Source: Phycisphaerae bacterium | Lineage (GTDB): Bacteria; Planctomycetota; Phycisphaerae; JAJVII01 | Assembly: GCA_022072085.1 (NCBI GenBank) | Contig: JAJVII010000051.1 | Location: 1 to 64,000 of the forward strand | Reading direction: 5' to 3' | DNA length: 64,000 nucleotides | Shown here: positions 54,351 through 62,771 of the stretch, piece by piece | Layout of the letters: each line of letters begins with the position of its first letter | Numbering within the stretch: position 1 is the first letter of the stretch | Program-made: the position numbers and the translations under genes | Notes under the pieces: model-generated | Seen by the model: the letters and a program-made list of their open reading frames with translations, nothing else | What the model was told of the DNA's origin: nothing | Database searches by the model: none

Positions 54351-55385
54351 ATGGCCGACGAGACGATCAATCTTTACAGCGACACCCAGACGCTGCCCAC
54401 CGAGGCGATGTACGAGGCGATGCGGCTGGCGCCCCTCGGCGACGACCAGCAGCAGCTCGACCCGACGGTGAACCGGCTGGAAAAGATGTCGGCCGACCGC
54501 TGCGGCAAGGCGGCCGGGCTGTTCGTGCCCTCGGGCATGATGGGCAACCTGTGCGGCATGATGAGCCTGGCCGCCCACGGCGACGAGGCGATCATCGACG
54601 CCGACGCCCATTTCTGGTGGTACGAAGCCGGCTCGATGTTCTCGGTCGCCGGCGTCGCCCCGCGCATGGTCCCACTGCACGACGGGCTGCTCGACCCGGC
54701 CGAGGTCCGGGCGTCCGTCCGTCCGCCCGACGCCCACCTGCCGCGGCCGCGCGTGCTGTGGCTGGAGAACACGCACAACCGCGGGGGCGGCTGCGTCACG
54801 CCGATCTCCCTGCACCGCGAGCTGTGCGCCGTCGCCCGCGAGCACGGGCTGAAGGTCCACCTCGACGGGGCCCGCATCTGGAACGCCTCGGTTGCAACCG
54901 GCACGCCGGTGCGCGACTACGCCGCCGAGGTTGACACGCTGACCTTCTGCTTCTCCAAGGGGCTGAGCTGCCCGGCCGGCTCGGTCATCGTCGGCAGCGA
55001 AGAGGTCATTGCCCAGGCCCGCCGGGTGCGCAAGCGGCTGGGCGGGGCGATGCGCCAGGCGGGCGTGCTGGCGGCCTGCGCGATCGTCGCGCTGGAGCAG
55101 CAGATCGAGCGGCTGGCCGACGACCACGCCAACGCCGCGCGGCTGGCCGGCCTGCTGGGGGAGCTGCGCGGGGTGAAGGTGATCAACCGCGTCCAGACGA
55201 ACATGGTCTTCGCCGACGTCGCCGACACGGGCGTGGGCGCCCGCGATCTGGCGGCGCGGTTCAAGGCCGCCGGCGTGATGGTCAGCGTGACCGGCCCGAC
55301 CACGATCCGCCTGGTGACCCACCGGCACATCACCGCAGCCGCCGTGGACGAGGCGGCCAGGCGGATGCGGAAGGCGATCGGATAG
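54351..55385 (+). CDS. ltaE: low-specificity L-threonine aldolase
   Basis: This PLP enzyme cleaves L-threonine or L-allo-threonine to glycine and acetaldehyde. The 344-residue product matches the family in NLYSDTQTLPTEAM, the cofactor-ring region (FVPSGMMGNLCGMM), HLDGARIWNAS, and the PLP-binding Lys203 in FCFSKGLSCPAGS. Length is normal. The start is the ATG 12 bases after AGGAG. It follows the transglutaminase-like gene by 36 bases. The beta-elimination family is a less likely alternative. Confidence 0.92.
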   Translation: MADETINLYSDTQTLPTEAMYEAMRLAPLGDDQQQLDPTVNRLEKMSADRCGKAAGLFVPSGMMGNLCGMMSLAAHGDEAIIDADAHFWWYEAGSMFSVAGVAPRMVPLHDGLLDPAEVRASVRPPDAHLPRPRVLWLENTHNRGGGCVTPISLHRELCAVAREHGLKVHLDGARIWNASVATGTPVRDYAAEVDTLTFCFSKGLSCPAGSVIVGSEEVIAQARRVRKRLGGAMRQAGVLAACAIVALEQQIERLADDHANAARLAGLLGELRGVKVINRVQTNMVFADVADTGVGARDLAARFKAAGVMVSVTGPTTIRLVTHRHITAAAVDEAARRMRKAIG

Positions 55386-55472
55386 CGCGGCCGCCGGTTC
55401 GCGCCCCCCGAGCATGGCCAGCCCGATCAGGGCGATCAGCCCGAGCCGACTGAACTTGAAGATTCCGGACAT
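55386..55472 (-). pseudogene. possible truncated small membrane-protein gene
   Basis: On the minus strand a strong GGGAGGAG Shine-Dalgarno is correctly spaced before an ATG at 55472. It opens a frame starting MSGIFKFSRLGLIALIGLAM, a plausible signal or single-helix membrane segment. The frame then runs without a stop antisense through the threonine aldolase gene, which is not credible coding. The best reading is the surviving 5' end of a gene whose remainder was lost. It could equally be chance. Confidence 0.35.
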
Positions 55473-55668
55473 CGCGGCTCCTCCCGGCCGGGGCCGTCGC
55501 GCGACGAGCCCCGCTCGTAAGAGGGGGCGAATGTCCGGGTTTGTGTCGTACTTCTCGGCGCGGATTCCCGTAAGTCGTTGAAGAAGCAGCGCTGAGGAAT
55601 TTCGGATTCTTCAAAGTGCCCGTACAAATTGTGCGCGCCGAAAAACGGGATTCATCACGGAGGGGTGG

Positions 55669-55774
55669 GATTCTCGATTGGAGAGTTCAGATTGGAGATT
55701 GATGAGGCCGGCGCCTCGGAACGCCACGTCGGACTATCCGAAATCTCAAGTCTGAAATCTCAAATCCAAAATCC
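55669..55774. repeat. intergenic inverted repeat, GAGATTTCAGA type
   Basis: The left arm (55669-55703), containing TTCAGATTGGAGATTGATG, and the right arm (55738-55774), containing GAAATCTCAAGTCTGAAATC, are imperfect inverted copies over about 34 bases. The spacer is about 34 bases. It lies upstream of the flippase gene, in a 470-base gap that otherwise shows only the truncated frame at 55472 and a TATGAT -10-like box at 55801. Confidence 0.7.
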
Positions 55775-55855
55775 TTGTCCGTCCCGGCCGGCCTGGGGGT
55801 TATGATGCGCACGTCGCGTCGCGACCGTCCGATCGCTCATCCAGGCCCGGAGCCC

Positions 55856-57526
55856 ATGACCCAGCCGACGCCTTCGCCCCCGCCGCCCCCGCCCCAGGAC
55901 GAGCCGCCGAAAAGCTGGCTGTTCGAGGCCCGCTCGCTGGGCGCGAGCCTGCGCATCTACCTGCCGATGGTCGTGCTGGTGCGGTTCCTGGGCCTGGTGC
56001 GGATCGTCGTGCTCGGCGTGCTGATGACCTCGCCGGAATACGGCCTGCTGCGGCTGGCGATGCTGATGGTCGGGCTCTGCTGGATGCTCACGACGCTGGG
56101 CCTGGTCGCGGGGCTGGACCGCTACGTGCCGATGTACGAGGCGGCCGGCCAGCTGCGCCCGTTTGCGCGGCGGGCGGTGGGGCTGTGCGCGCTGGCGGGG
56201 GGCGTGCTGATCGGGGCGTTCCTGGCCGGGGCGCCGTGGCTGGCGCAGATCGCGCTGTCAGGCTCCGACGCCGACGCGCTGGGGGCGGGCGGCGGATACC
56301 TGCTGGGCCTGATGCTGCTGGTGGTGCTGTCGATGGCGCTGTCGGCGGCGTACTTTGTGGTGCAGGGACTGCTGCGCGGGCTGCGGATGTACCGGGCGAT
56401 CTCGATCATGGAGATGCTGCACGGGGCGGGGTTCCTGGCGCTGGCGGTGGCGCTGCTGCTGACGGCGCCGGGCGGGACGGTCGGCCAGGCGTCTAGCGGG
56501 GCGCTGCGGGTGATGTGGGCGTACGCGGGCAGCCTGGCGCTGGCGGTCGTGCCGGCGGGCGCGGGGCTGTGGCTGCACCTGCGGCGATGGCAGAGTCAGC
56601 GGACGCCGCTGGCTGAGCGGTGGGGCGAGACCGCGGGCAAGCTGCTGCGTTATTCAGGATTCCTGCTGGTGACGGTGCTGCTGACGCAGGGGCTGCTGAT
56701 GTTCGGTCCGTGGCTGCTGAACAAGCGCTACGGGGCGGGACCATCGGGGCTGTTCAGCTACCCGCGGGACCTGATGCAGTTCCTGCCGCTGCTGGGCGGG
56801 GCGGTGTGGGCGACAGCGCAGAACGCGGCCAACCGGCACTGGGAGCGCGGGGCGCGCGAGGTGGCGCTGCGGCAGTTGGGCCTGATCTTCCGCGTCAGCG
56901 GGTGGCTGTTCTGGCTGTCGTCGGCGGCGGTGGTGCTGGGGCGCGGCCCGCTGGTGCGGCTGCTGCGTGCGGACTACGCGTCGGCCGGTCCGCTGCTGGC
57001 GTGGTTCCTGGTGTCGTATCTGCTGGCGCTGCACGTGGCGCTGCCTCACGCCAGCGCGGTGCTGCTGGAGAACACGCGCGTGCGGATGTGGTCGGCGGTG
57101 CTGGGGCTGGCCGTGCACGTCGGGGCGGCCCTGTGGCTGCTGCGCGGGGTGACCGCGGAGGAGGGGGCCTACCTGGCCGCGCTGCGGATGGCGCAGGCGG
57201 GGGCGCTGGCGATGGCGGCGACGCTGGTGTCGCTGTGGGTCATGGTGCGGGCAATCGGGGGCGGCATCCGGTGGAGCCGGGGGCAGGACCTGGTTGTGGC
57301 GGCGTCGCCGCTGGTGCTGCTGCTGCCGTGGGCGTGGCCGGCGGGCGGGGACTGGCTGCTGGGCGGGGCGACTGTGGCGGCCTGCGCGCTGCTGCTGTGC
57401 AGCTCGTGGCTCTGGACGGCCGACGACCGCCGCACGCTGGGCGCCTATGTCCGCGAGAACGTCGGCCTCCTGCTGGGCCGCCGCGGCAACGCCGCCGGGC
57501 CCTCCGGTCGCGACGATCACTCGTAG
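55856..57526 (+). CDS. polysaccharide flippase (Wzx/MVF-type)
   Basis: The 556-residue product has about 12-14 predicted transmembrane helices and the pattern of oligosaccharide flippases of the MOP superfamily. Typical features are RFLGLVRIVVLGVLMTSPEYGLLRLAM in the first third (with conserved Arg and Gly), YFVVQGLLRGLRMYRAISIMEML in the middle, and DRYVPMYEAAGQLRP. It would move lipid-linked repeat units across the inner membrane. An N-terminal Pro-rich stretch of about 20 residues precedes helix one. The start is the ATG at 55856, the Shine-Dalgarno being weak. Its 3' end overlaps the convergent sulfotransferase gene by ten bases. Confidence 0.8.
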   Translation: MTQPTPSPPPPPPQDEPPKSWLFEARSLGASLRIYLPMVVLVRFLGLVRIVVLGVLMTSPEYGLLRLAMLMVGLCWMLTTLGLVAGLDRYVPMYEAAGQLRPFARRAVGLCALAGGVLIGAFLAGAPWLAQIALSGSDADALGAGGGYLLGLMLLVVLSMALSAAYFVVQGLLRGLRMYRAISIMEMLHGAGFLALAVALLLTAPGGTVGQASSGALRVMWAYAGSLALAVVPAGAGLWLHLRRWQSQRTPLAERWGETAGKLLRYSGFLLVTVLLTQGLLMFGPWLLNKRYGAGPSGLFSYPRDLMQFLPLLGGAVWATAQNAANRHWERGAREVALRQLGLIFRVSGWLFWLSSAAVVLGRGPLVRLLRADYASAGPLLAWFLVSYLLALHVALPHASAVLLENTRVRMWSAVLGLAVHVGAALWLLRGVTAEEGAYLAALRMAQAGALAMAATLVSLWVMVRAIGGGIRWSRGQDLVVAASPLVLLLPWAWPAGGDWLLGGATVAACALLLCSSWLWTADDRRTLGAYVRENVGLLLGRRGNAAGPSGRDDHS

Positions 57527-58461
57527 CCGAAGAACTTTCTCGCCCGCGCCGTCCGCGCCATCACGTAGCGCACCTGCTCAGCCGACAGCTCACGCTTCCA
57601 TCGCTCGTCGTGCACGATCCCGTCGCCGGGCCGGTAGGTCAGAGGATTGCCGAGAAGGTGGTGGTCGCCGCTGCGATAGGCGATCGGCCAGGTCGGCCAC
57701 GGCTGGACGCTGGCGAACGCGGCGATCCGCCGCAACTGCCCGGGCGGATCGGCGCACAGGTCTTCGTAGCGCAGCGTCATCGTCCGCGCGGGGTCCATCG
57801 AGTCGGCCACGCGGCGCACTTCCGCGAACCGCCTGCGATAGGTGCCCGTCGCCCGGGACATGGAGATCGGCCGCAACTGAGCGTGCCCGCCCCTGCGGAC
57901 CTGCGACGCCAGGTATCCGCGCGGATCGCGGACCAGGTGAATCAGCCGCAGGTCCACCCACGGCAGCCGCGCCAGGAATCCCGCCCGGCTGGCGTTCTTG
58001 GAGGTGTCGGCCAGTATCGTCTTGCCGCTCATCTCGAGCAGCACTTCCATCAGCGCCCGGTTGCGTCGCTCCAGGTCGCGCACGCGGCCGGCGGTCCACG
58101 GCAGCCGCCGCACCCACCAGTCGCGCACGCGCTCGGCCTGGCCGTTGCCCAGCGGACCGCTGAACAGCCGCCACAGTCCGTAATTGGCGCCGATCCGGTA
58201 GTCGATCCGCCAGTTGCCGGCCGCGAAGCCCAGCCCGCGCCCGGCCATCCGCCGCGACACCTCCGCCCAATACGGGCATTCGTGCAGGCTCGCCTTGCAG
58301 GAGCAGAGGCCCGCGTGCCGCGCGCGATACCGCTTGTAGCCGGCCATCTCGCCCGGCGAGCAGATCTGCGGGTGCGAGTTCAGGAGCAACGCCAGGAGTG
58401 TGCTGCCCGAGCGGCCGATGCCGGCCACGTAGATCACCGGGATTGCCGCGGGTTGGCTCAT
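57517..58461 (-). CDS. sulfotransferase
   Basis: The 314-residue protein is a PAPS-dependent sulfotransferase. Its 5'-phosphosulfate-binding loop is AGIGRSGSTLLALLLNSHP with Arg17, Ser18 and Ser20. The 3'-phosphate-binding motif is LIHLVRDPRGYLASQ, with the conserved Arg-Asp-Pro-Arg. It transfers sulfate to a hydroxyl or amino group, most probably of a sugar given the neighbouring flippase and ligase genes. No signal peptide or membrane helix is present, so modification would occur in the cytoplasm before export. It lies on the opposite strand to the flippase and next to the methyltransferase. Confidence 0.9.
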   Translation of the reverse strand: MSQPAAIPVIYVAGIGRSGSTLLALLLNSHPQICSPGEMAGYKRYRARHAGLCSCKASLHECPYWAEVSRRMAGRGLGFAAGNWRIDYRIGANYGLWRLFSGPLGNGQAERVRDWWVRRLPWTAGRVRDLERRNRALMEVLLEMSGKTILADTSKNASRAGFLARLPWVDLRLIHLVRDPRGYLASQVRRGGHAQLRPISMSRATGTYRRRFAEVRRVADSMDPARTMTLRYEDLCADPPGQLRRIAAFASVQPWPTWPIAYRSGDHHLLGNPLTYRPGDGIVHDERWKRELSAEQVRYVMARTARARKFFGYE

Positions 58462-58518
58462 ACGGTTCCGACGAACGCGCTCAGCGCGCCGCCATCATAC
58501 CGATCGCCGGGCGACCTG

Positions 58519-59178
58519 TCATCGGGCATCGTCCGGCCCGCCGCCGAGCGCCCGGCCGATCCACGCCCGCGCCCGCCGGCGCAGCGGCGCCCACCACGGC
58601 CGCAGCGTCCGCGGCAGCCGCACCCCCTCGCGCCCGATCGCCGCCAGCAGCACCTGCTGATGCACGTGTGCGACGCGGCGGTTGGCGAACCGCGGCCGGT
58701 CGAAGTCCTGCGCCCGCCACAGCGACCGGTGCCGCTCGTGCTCGTTGCCGCACTCGGCGTCCTGCTCGATCCACCGCGCCGGCGTCGCAACCACGACGGC
58801 CAGCCGGGCCCGGTCGAACATCGCGTCCAGCAGCGCCTCGCCCGCGGGCTTGTCCAGGTGCTCGATCATGTCGCCGCAGAAGACCAGGTCGTATTGCCCC
58901 AGCGTCGGCAGGACAGCCGACGCGTCGCCGACGTGGATCGCGTCGTAGATCGCCCGGTGCCGCGGCGTGAGATAGTCGGCGTGGACCTCGACGGCCTCGA
59001 CGCGGCCGGGCCCGCCGTCGGCCGACGCCGCCCGGGCCGACGGGTGATAGTCCAGGTACTCGCGGAACAGGAACCCGTATCGCCCCGACCCGCAGCCGAC
59101 ATCCAGGAAACTCCGCGGGCCCAGGTGGGCCACCAGGTCCATCACCCACGGGATCGTCATCGTGAAGCTGGTCGGCAC
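58519..59178 (-). CDS. SAM-dependent methyltransferase (class I)
   Basis: The 219-residue protein has a class I Rossmann methyltransferase core. Motif I is SFLDVGCGSGRYGFLF, the acidic post-I residue is in VEAVEVHADYL, and motif IV is YDLVFCGDMIEHLDKP. The opening MTIPWVMDLVAHLGPRS and the ending are less conserved. It may methylate a sugar residue or lipid intermediate of the polysaccharide, from context. It is 57 bases upstream of the sulfotransferase on the same strand, and the two are likely cotranscribed. The acceptor is unknown. Confidence 0.85.
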   Translation of the reverse strand: MPTSFTMTIPWVMDLVAHLGPRSFLDVGCGSGRYGFLFREYLDYHPSARAASADGGPGRVEAVEVHADYLTPRHRAIYDAIHVGDASAVLPTLGQYDLVFCGDMIEHLDKPAGEALLDAMFDRARLAVVVATPARWIEQDAECGNEHERHRSLWRAQDFDRPRFANRRVAHVHQQVLLAAIGREGVRLPRTLRPWWAPLRRRARAWIGRALGGGPDDAR

Positions 59179-59235
59179 GGGCGTCTCCGGCGGACAGGTG
59201 CGCCCAGCCTAGTCCGGGCAGCGACGGCGGTCAAT

Positions 59236-59367
59236 GCGGGGATTCAACACGAAGGACCACGAAGAGGGGAGAAGGGCCACGAAGGGGAGAAGGATTTCAC
59301 ATTGGAGATTGAGGAAGACTTTCCATCGCCTCTTCAATGACCAATGACCAATGACCAATGATCAATG
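59236..59367. repeat. intergenic repeats: ACGAAG type and CAATGAC tandem heptads
   Basis: ACACGAAGGACCACGAAG (59241-59258 region) and GGCCACGAAGGGGAGAAGG form a dispersed direct repeat. CAATGAC then occurs in tandem at 59335, 59342 and 59349, followed by CAATGAT at 59356 and a partial copy. This gives 4.7 units of a strict 7-base period. The 315-base gap holds no gene. Confidence 0.7.
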
Positions 59368-59493
59368 TGGAGTTTCTCTCTCAAGACCAGCTTCCCGCGG
59401 GAGCCAACTTCACTCGCGGGTCTCGCGAACAGCCGCGGAGGCGTCCATCCCCTGCGTTGACAGCCCGGCGGCGGCGGGGTACAGGCGGGGGCG

Positions 59494-61203
59494 ATGGATG
59501 CGCAATCCCCACTGCCGACGGCGGACGAGGCGGCGGCGCGGCGGGCCCGGCGGGCCGGGCTGGCGGCGGTGCTGCTGGCGGCTGGAGCGATCCGGCTGGC
59601 GGCCATCTTCCTGGGCGACCTGCTGCCGTGGGACGGGGTCTACCGGTTGCAGAACGCGATCCGCTGGGCGCACGCGCCGCGATGGCAGGGGCTCTCGGGC
59701 GTGTGGGAGCCGGCGCATTGGTATGCGATCGGGGCCCTGCTGCGGCTGTATGACGCGCCGCTGTTCTGGGTCGATCTGCTCGGCTGGCTTTGCGGCGTCG
59801 GGGCCTGCTGGATGCTCTACTCGGCGGTGTTGCGATGGTCCGGCCGCGTGGCGACGGCGACGTGGGCGGGCCTGCTGCTGGCGGTCTACTACGGGCACAT
59901 CTACCTGACCGGCAGCAACTCGGTGGAAACCTACTACCTGTTCTTCCTGCTGGGGGGCGTGAACACGGCGCTGGCGGCCGGGCTGCCGGCGGCGAGGAAA
60001 GCGTCGGGTGCGATCGTCCGTCGGCCGACGGCGCGGGCGACGCTGGCGGGGCTGGCGATCGCGGCGGCCATGCTGCTGCGGCACGAGGCCAAGGTCGTCG
60101 CGATTATCCTGGCAGCCTGGCTGGCGCTCCAGGCTCGGCGGGCCGCCCGCGGGCGTGCGGACGGGCGGCGCGCAGATGCCCCCTCTCCCTTCCAGGGAGA
60201 GGGTTGGGGTGAGGGTTCTTCCGGCGCGGCGGGTGCGCTGCAACCTGGGGGCATCCCTGCCGACAGCCACCCTCACCCGGTCCCGACTGCGTCGGGCCCA
60301 CCCTCTCCCTCGCAGGCGAGGGAGAGGGGAGGAGTCGCCGCGGCGGCGTTCGCGCTGATCGTGCTGCCCGTGCTGGGCTGGCTGCTGGTCGAGCCGATGG
60401 TGCTGCGCGGCCAGGGGTTCTTGTCGCAGTTCCAGTCGGTGGCGACGCAGAAGGGCGAAGAGGACGCGTTGGCGGGGCTGGGGCGGCGGGACCTGCTGCT
60501 GCGTTGGGCGCTGATCCCTGGCGCGACGCCGTCGGCGGTGGTGCTCGCGCTGGCGGCGGGGGGGCTGTGGATGCGGCGGCGCGGGCTGGGTCGCGATCCG
60601 TTCGCGTGGATGTTCCTGCTCCAGGCCGGTCCGTATTTCGCGATGACGCTGTGGGCCGGCTGGGCGCTCCAGGTGCGCTACTGGCTGATCTACTCGGTGA
60701 ACCTGCTGCCGTTCGCGGCGGTGGCGCTGGCGGGCGTCTGGCGGTGGCGGCGGGCGGCCGGCGCAGTGCTGCTAGCGGCGGCGGTGGCGATGCAGGCCGG
60801 GGCGTGGTGGGCCGGCTACAATGCCCGCCGCCCGCTCGGCTGGCTGCCGGTCTACCGGGCGGCGCCGGAGCAGGCGGAGCTGACGCGCTGGATGCGTCAC
60901 GCCCCGCCCGGCTGGCGCGTGCTGGTGCTGCCGTCGGAGAAATTGTGGGATGCGGACGTCGCGCGGCTGCTGGCGGCGGGGGAGGCGGATCGGCCGGCGC
61001 TGGTGTACCTGTCGGCGGCCGACCGGCTGGCGCTGCGGCGCGGGGCGGCGGCGGACCTGGCGGGCATCGACGCGGTGATCCTGGACCCGCAGACGCCGGC
61101 CGGCGGGGCGATGTGGCGGCAGCTTGCCCGCCGCCCGCGGCGCGTGCTGCTGCACAGCGTGCGCGTGATGGTCATCGAGCTGATCGGGCCGGCGAGCGAC
61201 TGA
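59494..61203 (+). CDS. multi-spanning glycosyltransferase (GT39-like) carrying an inserted repeat
   Basis: The 569-residue product has about 10-12 transmembrane helices and the layout of dolichyl- or undecaprenyl-phosphate-sugar mannosyltransferase-like (GT39/83) enzymes. Features include LGDLLPWDGVYRLQNAIRW near the start with an acidic residue pair, and a conserved SVETYYLFFLLGGV. It would transfer a sugar from a lipid carrier to an outside acceptor. Residues 230-280 (starting PSPFQGEGWGEG and ending PSQARERGG) are not protein-like. They are the translation of a palindromic intergenic repeat inserted in frame between two predicted helices. The gene remains open throughout. It lies alone on the plus strand between minus-strand genes of the locus. 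Confidence 0.7.
   Translation: MDAQSPLPTADEAAARRARRAGLAAVLLAAGAIRLAAIFLGDLLPWDGVYRLQNAIRWAHAPRWQGLSGVWEPAHWYAIGALLRLYDAPLFWVDLLGWLCGVGACWMLYSAVLRWSGRVATATWAGLLLAVYYGHIYLTGSNSVETYYLFFLLGGVNTALAAGLPAARKASGAIVRRPTARATLAGLAIAAAMLLRHEAKVVAIILAAWLALQARRAARGRADGRRADAPSPFQGEGWGEGSSGAAGALQPGGIPADSHPHPVPTASGPPSPSQARERGGVAAAAFALIVLPVLGWLLVEPMVLRGQGFLSQFQSVATQKGEEDALAGLGRRDLLLRWALIPGATPSAVVLALAAGGLWMRRRGLGRDPFAWMFLLQAGPYFAMTLWAGWALQVRYWLIYSVNLLPFAAVALAGVWRWRRAAGAVLLAAAVAMQAGAWWAGYNARRPLGWLPVYRAAPEQAELTRWMRHAPPGWRVLVLPSEKLWDADVARLLAAGEADRPALVYLSAADRLALRRGAAADLAGIDAVILDPQTPAGGAMWRQLARRPRRVLLHSVRVMVIELIGPASD
60181..60331. repeat. palindromic repeat inserted in frame within a gene
   Basis: CCCTCTCCCTTCCAGGGAGA followed by GGGTTGGGGTGAGGG (60181-60215) faces an inverted relative, CACCCTCACCCGG to CGAGGGAGAGGGGAGG (about 60267-60331), with the inner GACGCAGT hairpin between. 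I recall CCCTCTCCC...GGGAGAGGG...GGTGAGGG palindromes as dispersed intergenic repeats in several GC-rich bacteria. It is in frame with the glycosyltransferase gene and has no stop codon. Confidence 0.8.
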
Positions 61204-61212
61204 GAGCCGCGG

Positions 61213-62742
61213 TCAGCGGGCAGCGACGGGGCGCGGACGGGCGGGGAGCACACGGGGCAGGGGCGGCAGGCGGACCGGCTGCGGGCGAAGGGCATGCCAG
61301 CAGGCGACGATCAGTGCGCCGGTGAGCAGGAACATGCAGTTGGGGAAGGGGGCGTCGGTGGTCAGGCGGAAACTGGAGTTGGTGAAGAAGACGACCCAGA
61401 CGATCCAGTAGAAGACGATGAACCGTCGGTCGAGGTAGCCCAGGGCCATGTTGGGGATCATCCGGTAGAGACGGATCGAGACGATCAGCAGGCCGAACGT
61501 CACCCCCGCATAGAGCAGCACGCCGGGCAGGCCGGTCTCGGCGAGCAGGGAGATGAAGTTGTTGTGCTCGACGGCGCCGCGGGCGTAGGTGTAGGCGGCC
61601 GATCCGATGGCGGTCATCGTCTGGGTGTGATAGGCCTCGACGGGGTAGTGCCCCAGCCCGACGCCGCGGAGCGGGTGGCTGCGGATGATCTCCATCGCGA
61701 TGTAGGTCTGCTGAATGCGCGAGATGGCCGGGGCGGCATCGGCGACGCCGCCCTGTTCGCGGCGCGAGCTGGTGATGTTGGACCAGAAGACGGCTGCCAG
61801 CACCAGCAGCGACGCCAGCAGCAGGCAGGAGAGCACCACGCTGATGCGTCGGGATCGCGGCCAGAACCAGACGGCGATCACGACGGCCAGCAGGAAGGCG
61901 ATCCAGATCGAGCGGGTCAGCGTGAAGTAGATCAGGAAGGGCATGGGCAGGCTGATGAGGATCAGCAGCAGGCCCAGGGCGCGGTTGGCGTGCGACGCCA
62001 GCAGCAGGTTGGCGAAGAAACAGATCGTGAGCATCATGCCCATGTCCGGGCCGTTGAGGAAGGGCCCGCGGACGCGGCCGTAGTGGATGCCGACGGCCTT
62101 GTCGAGGATGACTCGCGGCCAGACCAGGAAGTCGGCGCCGTACTTGGCGGCCAGCCCCACGACCGTGAGATAGAGCCCGAACAGCGAGAAGCAGACGAGC
62201 AGCGTTCCCAGGTCGCGCGGCCCGCGGAAGACCGACATCGCCAGCAGGAACAGCACGAAGGGGGCGAGGAAGCCGGCGTAATACTGGTAATAGGGCGGCA
62301 CGAGGTGCAGTTTCTCGGTGAAGAACGGCGCCAGCGTCCAGCCGGAGTGCTGGGTCGCGATCGCCACCCAGAGCAGCAGCGCCGCCAGCAGCGGGCCAAG
62401 CACCGGCGGGATGTGCACCTTCCACCGCCCGGCCAACAGCCCGACGCCGAACGCCGCGACCACGCCGGCGAGCACGAGGCGGTCGATGGTCAGGTTGGGC
62501 CAGCCGGGCAGGTCCAGACGCCACACGTCGCCGCCCAGCAGGACGGTCGCCAGCAGGGCGGCCAGCAGCAGCCAGACCATGTCGGCGTAGAACGCCGTCA
62601 GCACCACCGCGATGGCTGCCAGCAGCGCCGCCATCACGTAGGGCTGATAGGCCGCCGGCGACAACAGGATGGCCGCGACGGCCGGGCCTGCCAGGAACAG
62701 GACGGCCAGCGGGTTGAACGATCTGTGAGCGACGGCCTGCAT
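61213..62742 (-). CDS. O-antigen ligase family (Wzy_C) protein
   Basis: The 509-residue product has about 12 predicted transmembrane helices and the Wzy_C-type pattern. A large outside loop before the later helices carries SHPLRGVGLGHYPVEAYHTQ and AVEHNNFISLLAETG, where the PxxGxGxG and His-Asn motifs are typical of O-antigen ligases and polymerases. It should join or polymerise polysaccharide repeat units at the outer face of the inner membrane. The C-terminal 25 residues are Pro/Arg-rich. It is on the minus strand, 29 bases after the kinase-like gene, and so cotranscribed. Confidence 0.88.
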   Translation of the reverse strand: MQAVAHRSFNPLAVLFLAGPAVAAILLSPAAYQPYVMAALLAAIAVVLTAFYADMVWLLLAALLATVLLGGDVWRLDLPGWPNLTIDRLVLAGVVAAFGVGLLAGRWKVHIPPVLGPLLAALLLWVAIATQHSGWTLAPFFTEKLHLVPPYYQYYAGFLAPFVLFLLAMSVFRGPRDLGTLLVCFSLFGLYLTVVGLAAKYGADFLVWPRVILDKAVGIHYGRVRGPFLNGPDMGMMLTICFFANLLLASHANRALGLLLILISLPMPFLIYFTLTRSIWIAFLLAVVIAVWFWPRSRRISVVLSCLLLASLLVLAAVFWSNITSSRREQGGVADAAPAISRIQQTYIAMEIIRSHPLRGVGLGHYPVEAYHTQTMTAIGSAAYTYARGAVEHNNFISLLAETGLPGVLLYAGVTFGLLIVSIRLYRMIPNMALGYLDRRFIVFYWIVWVVFFTNSSFRLTTDAPFPNCMFLLTGALIVACWHALRPQPVRLPPLPRVLPARPRPVAAR

Positions 62743-62771
62743 GTCGGCTGCACCCGGTGGCGCCAGGGGGA

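Noticed and set aside
52149-55472. A 1107-codon minus-strand open frame
   Set aside because: Antisense to threonine aldolase and the transglutaminase-like lipoprotein. Only its first 25 codons look protein-like, and these are recorded as a possible truncated gene.
59335-59367. CRISPR or origin iterons
   Set aside because: Units of 7 bases and fewer than five copies with no dnaA boxes, replication gene or spacer structure.
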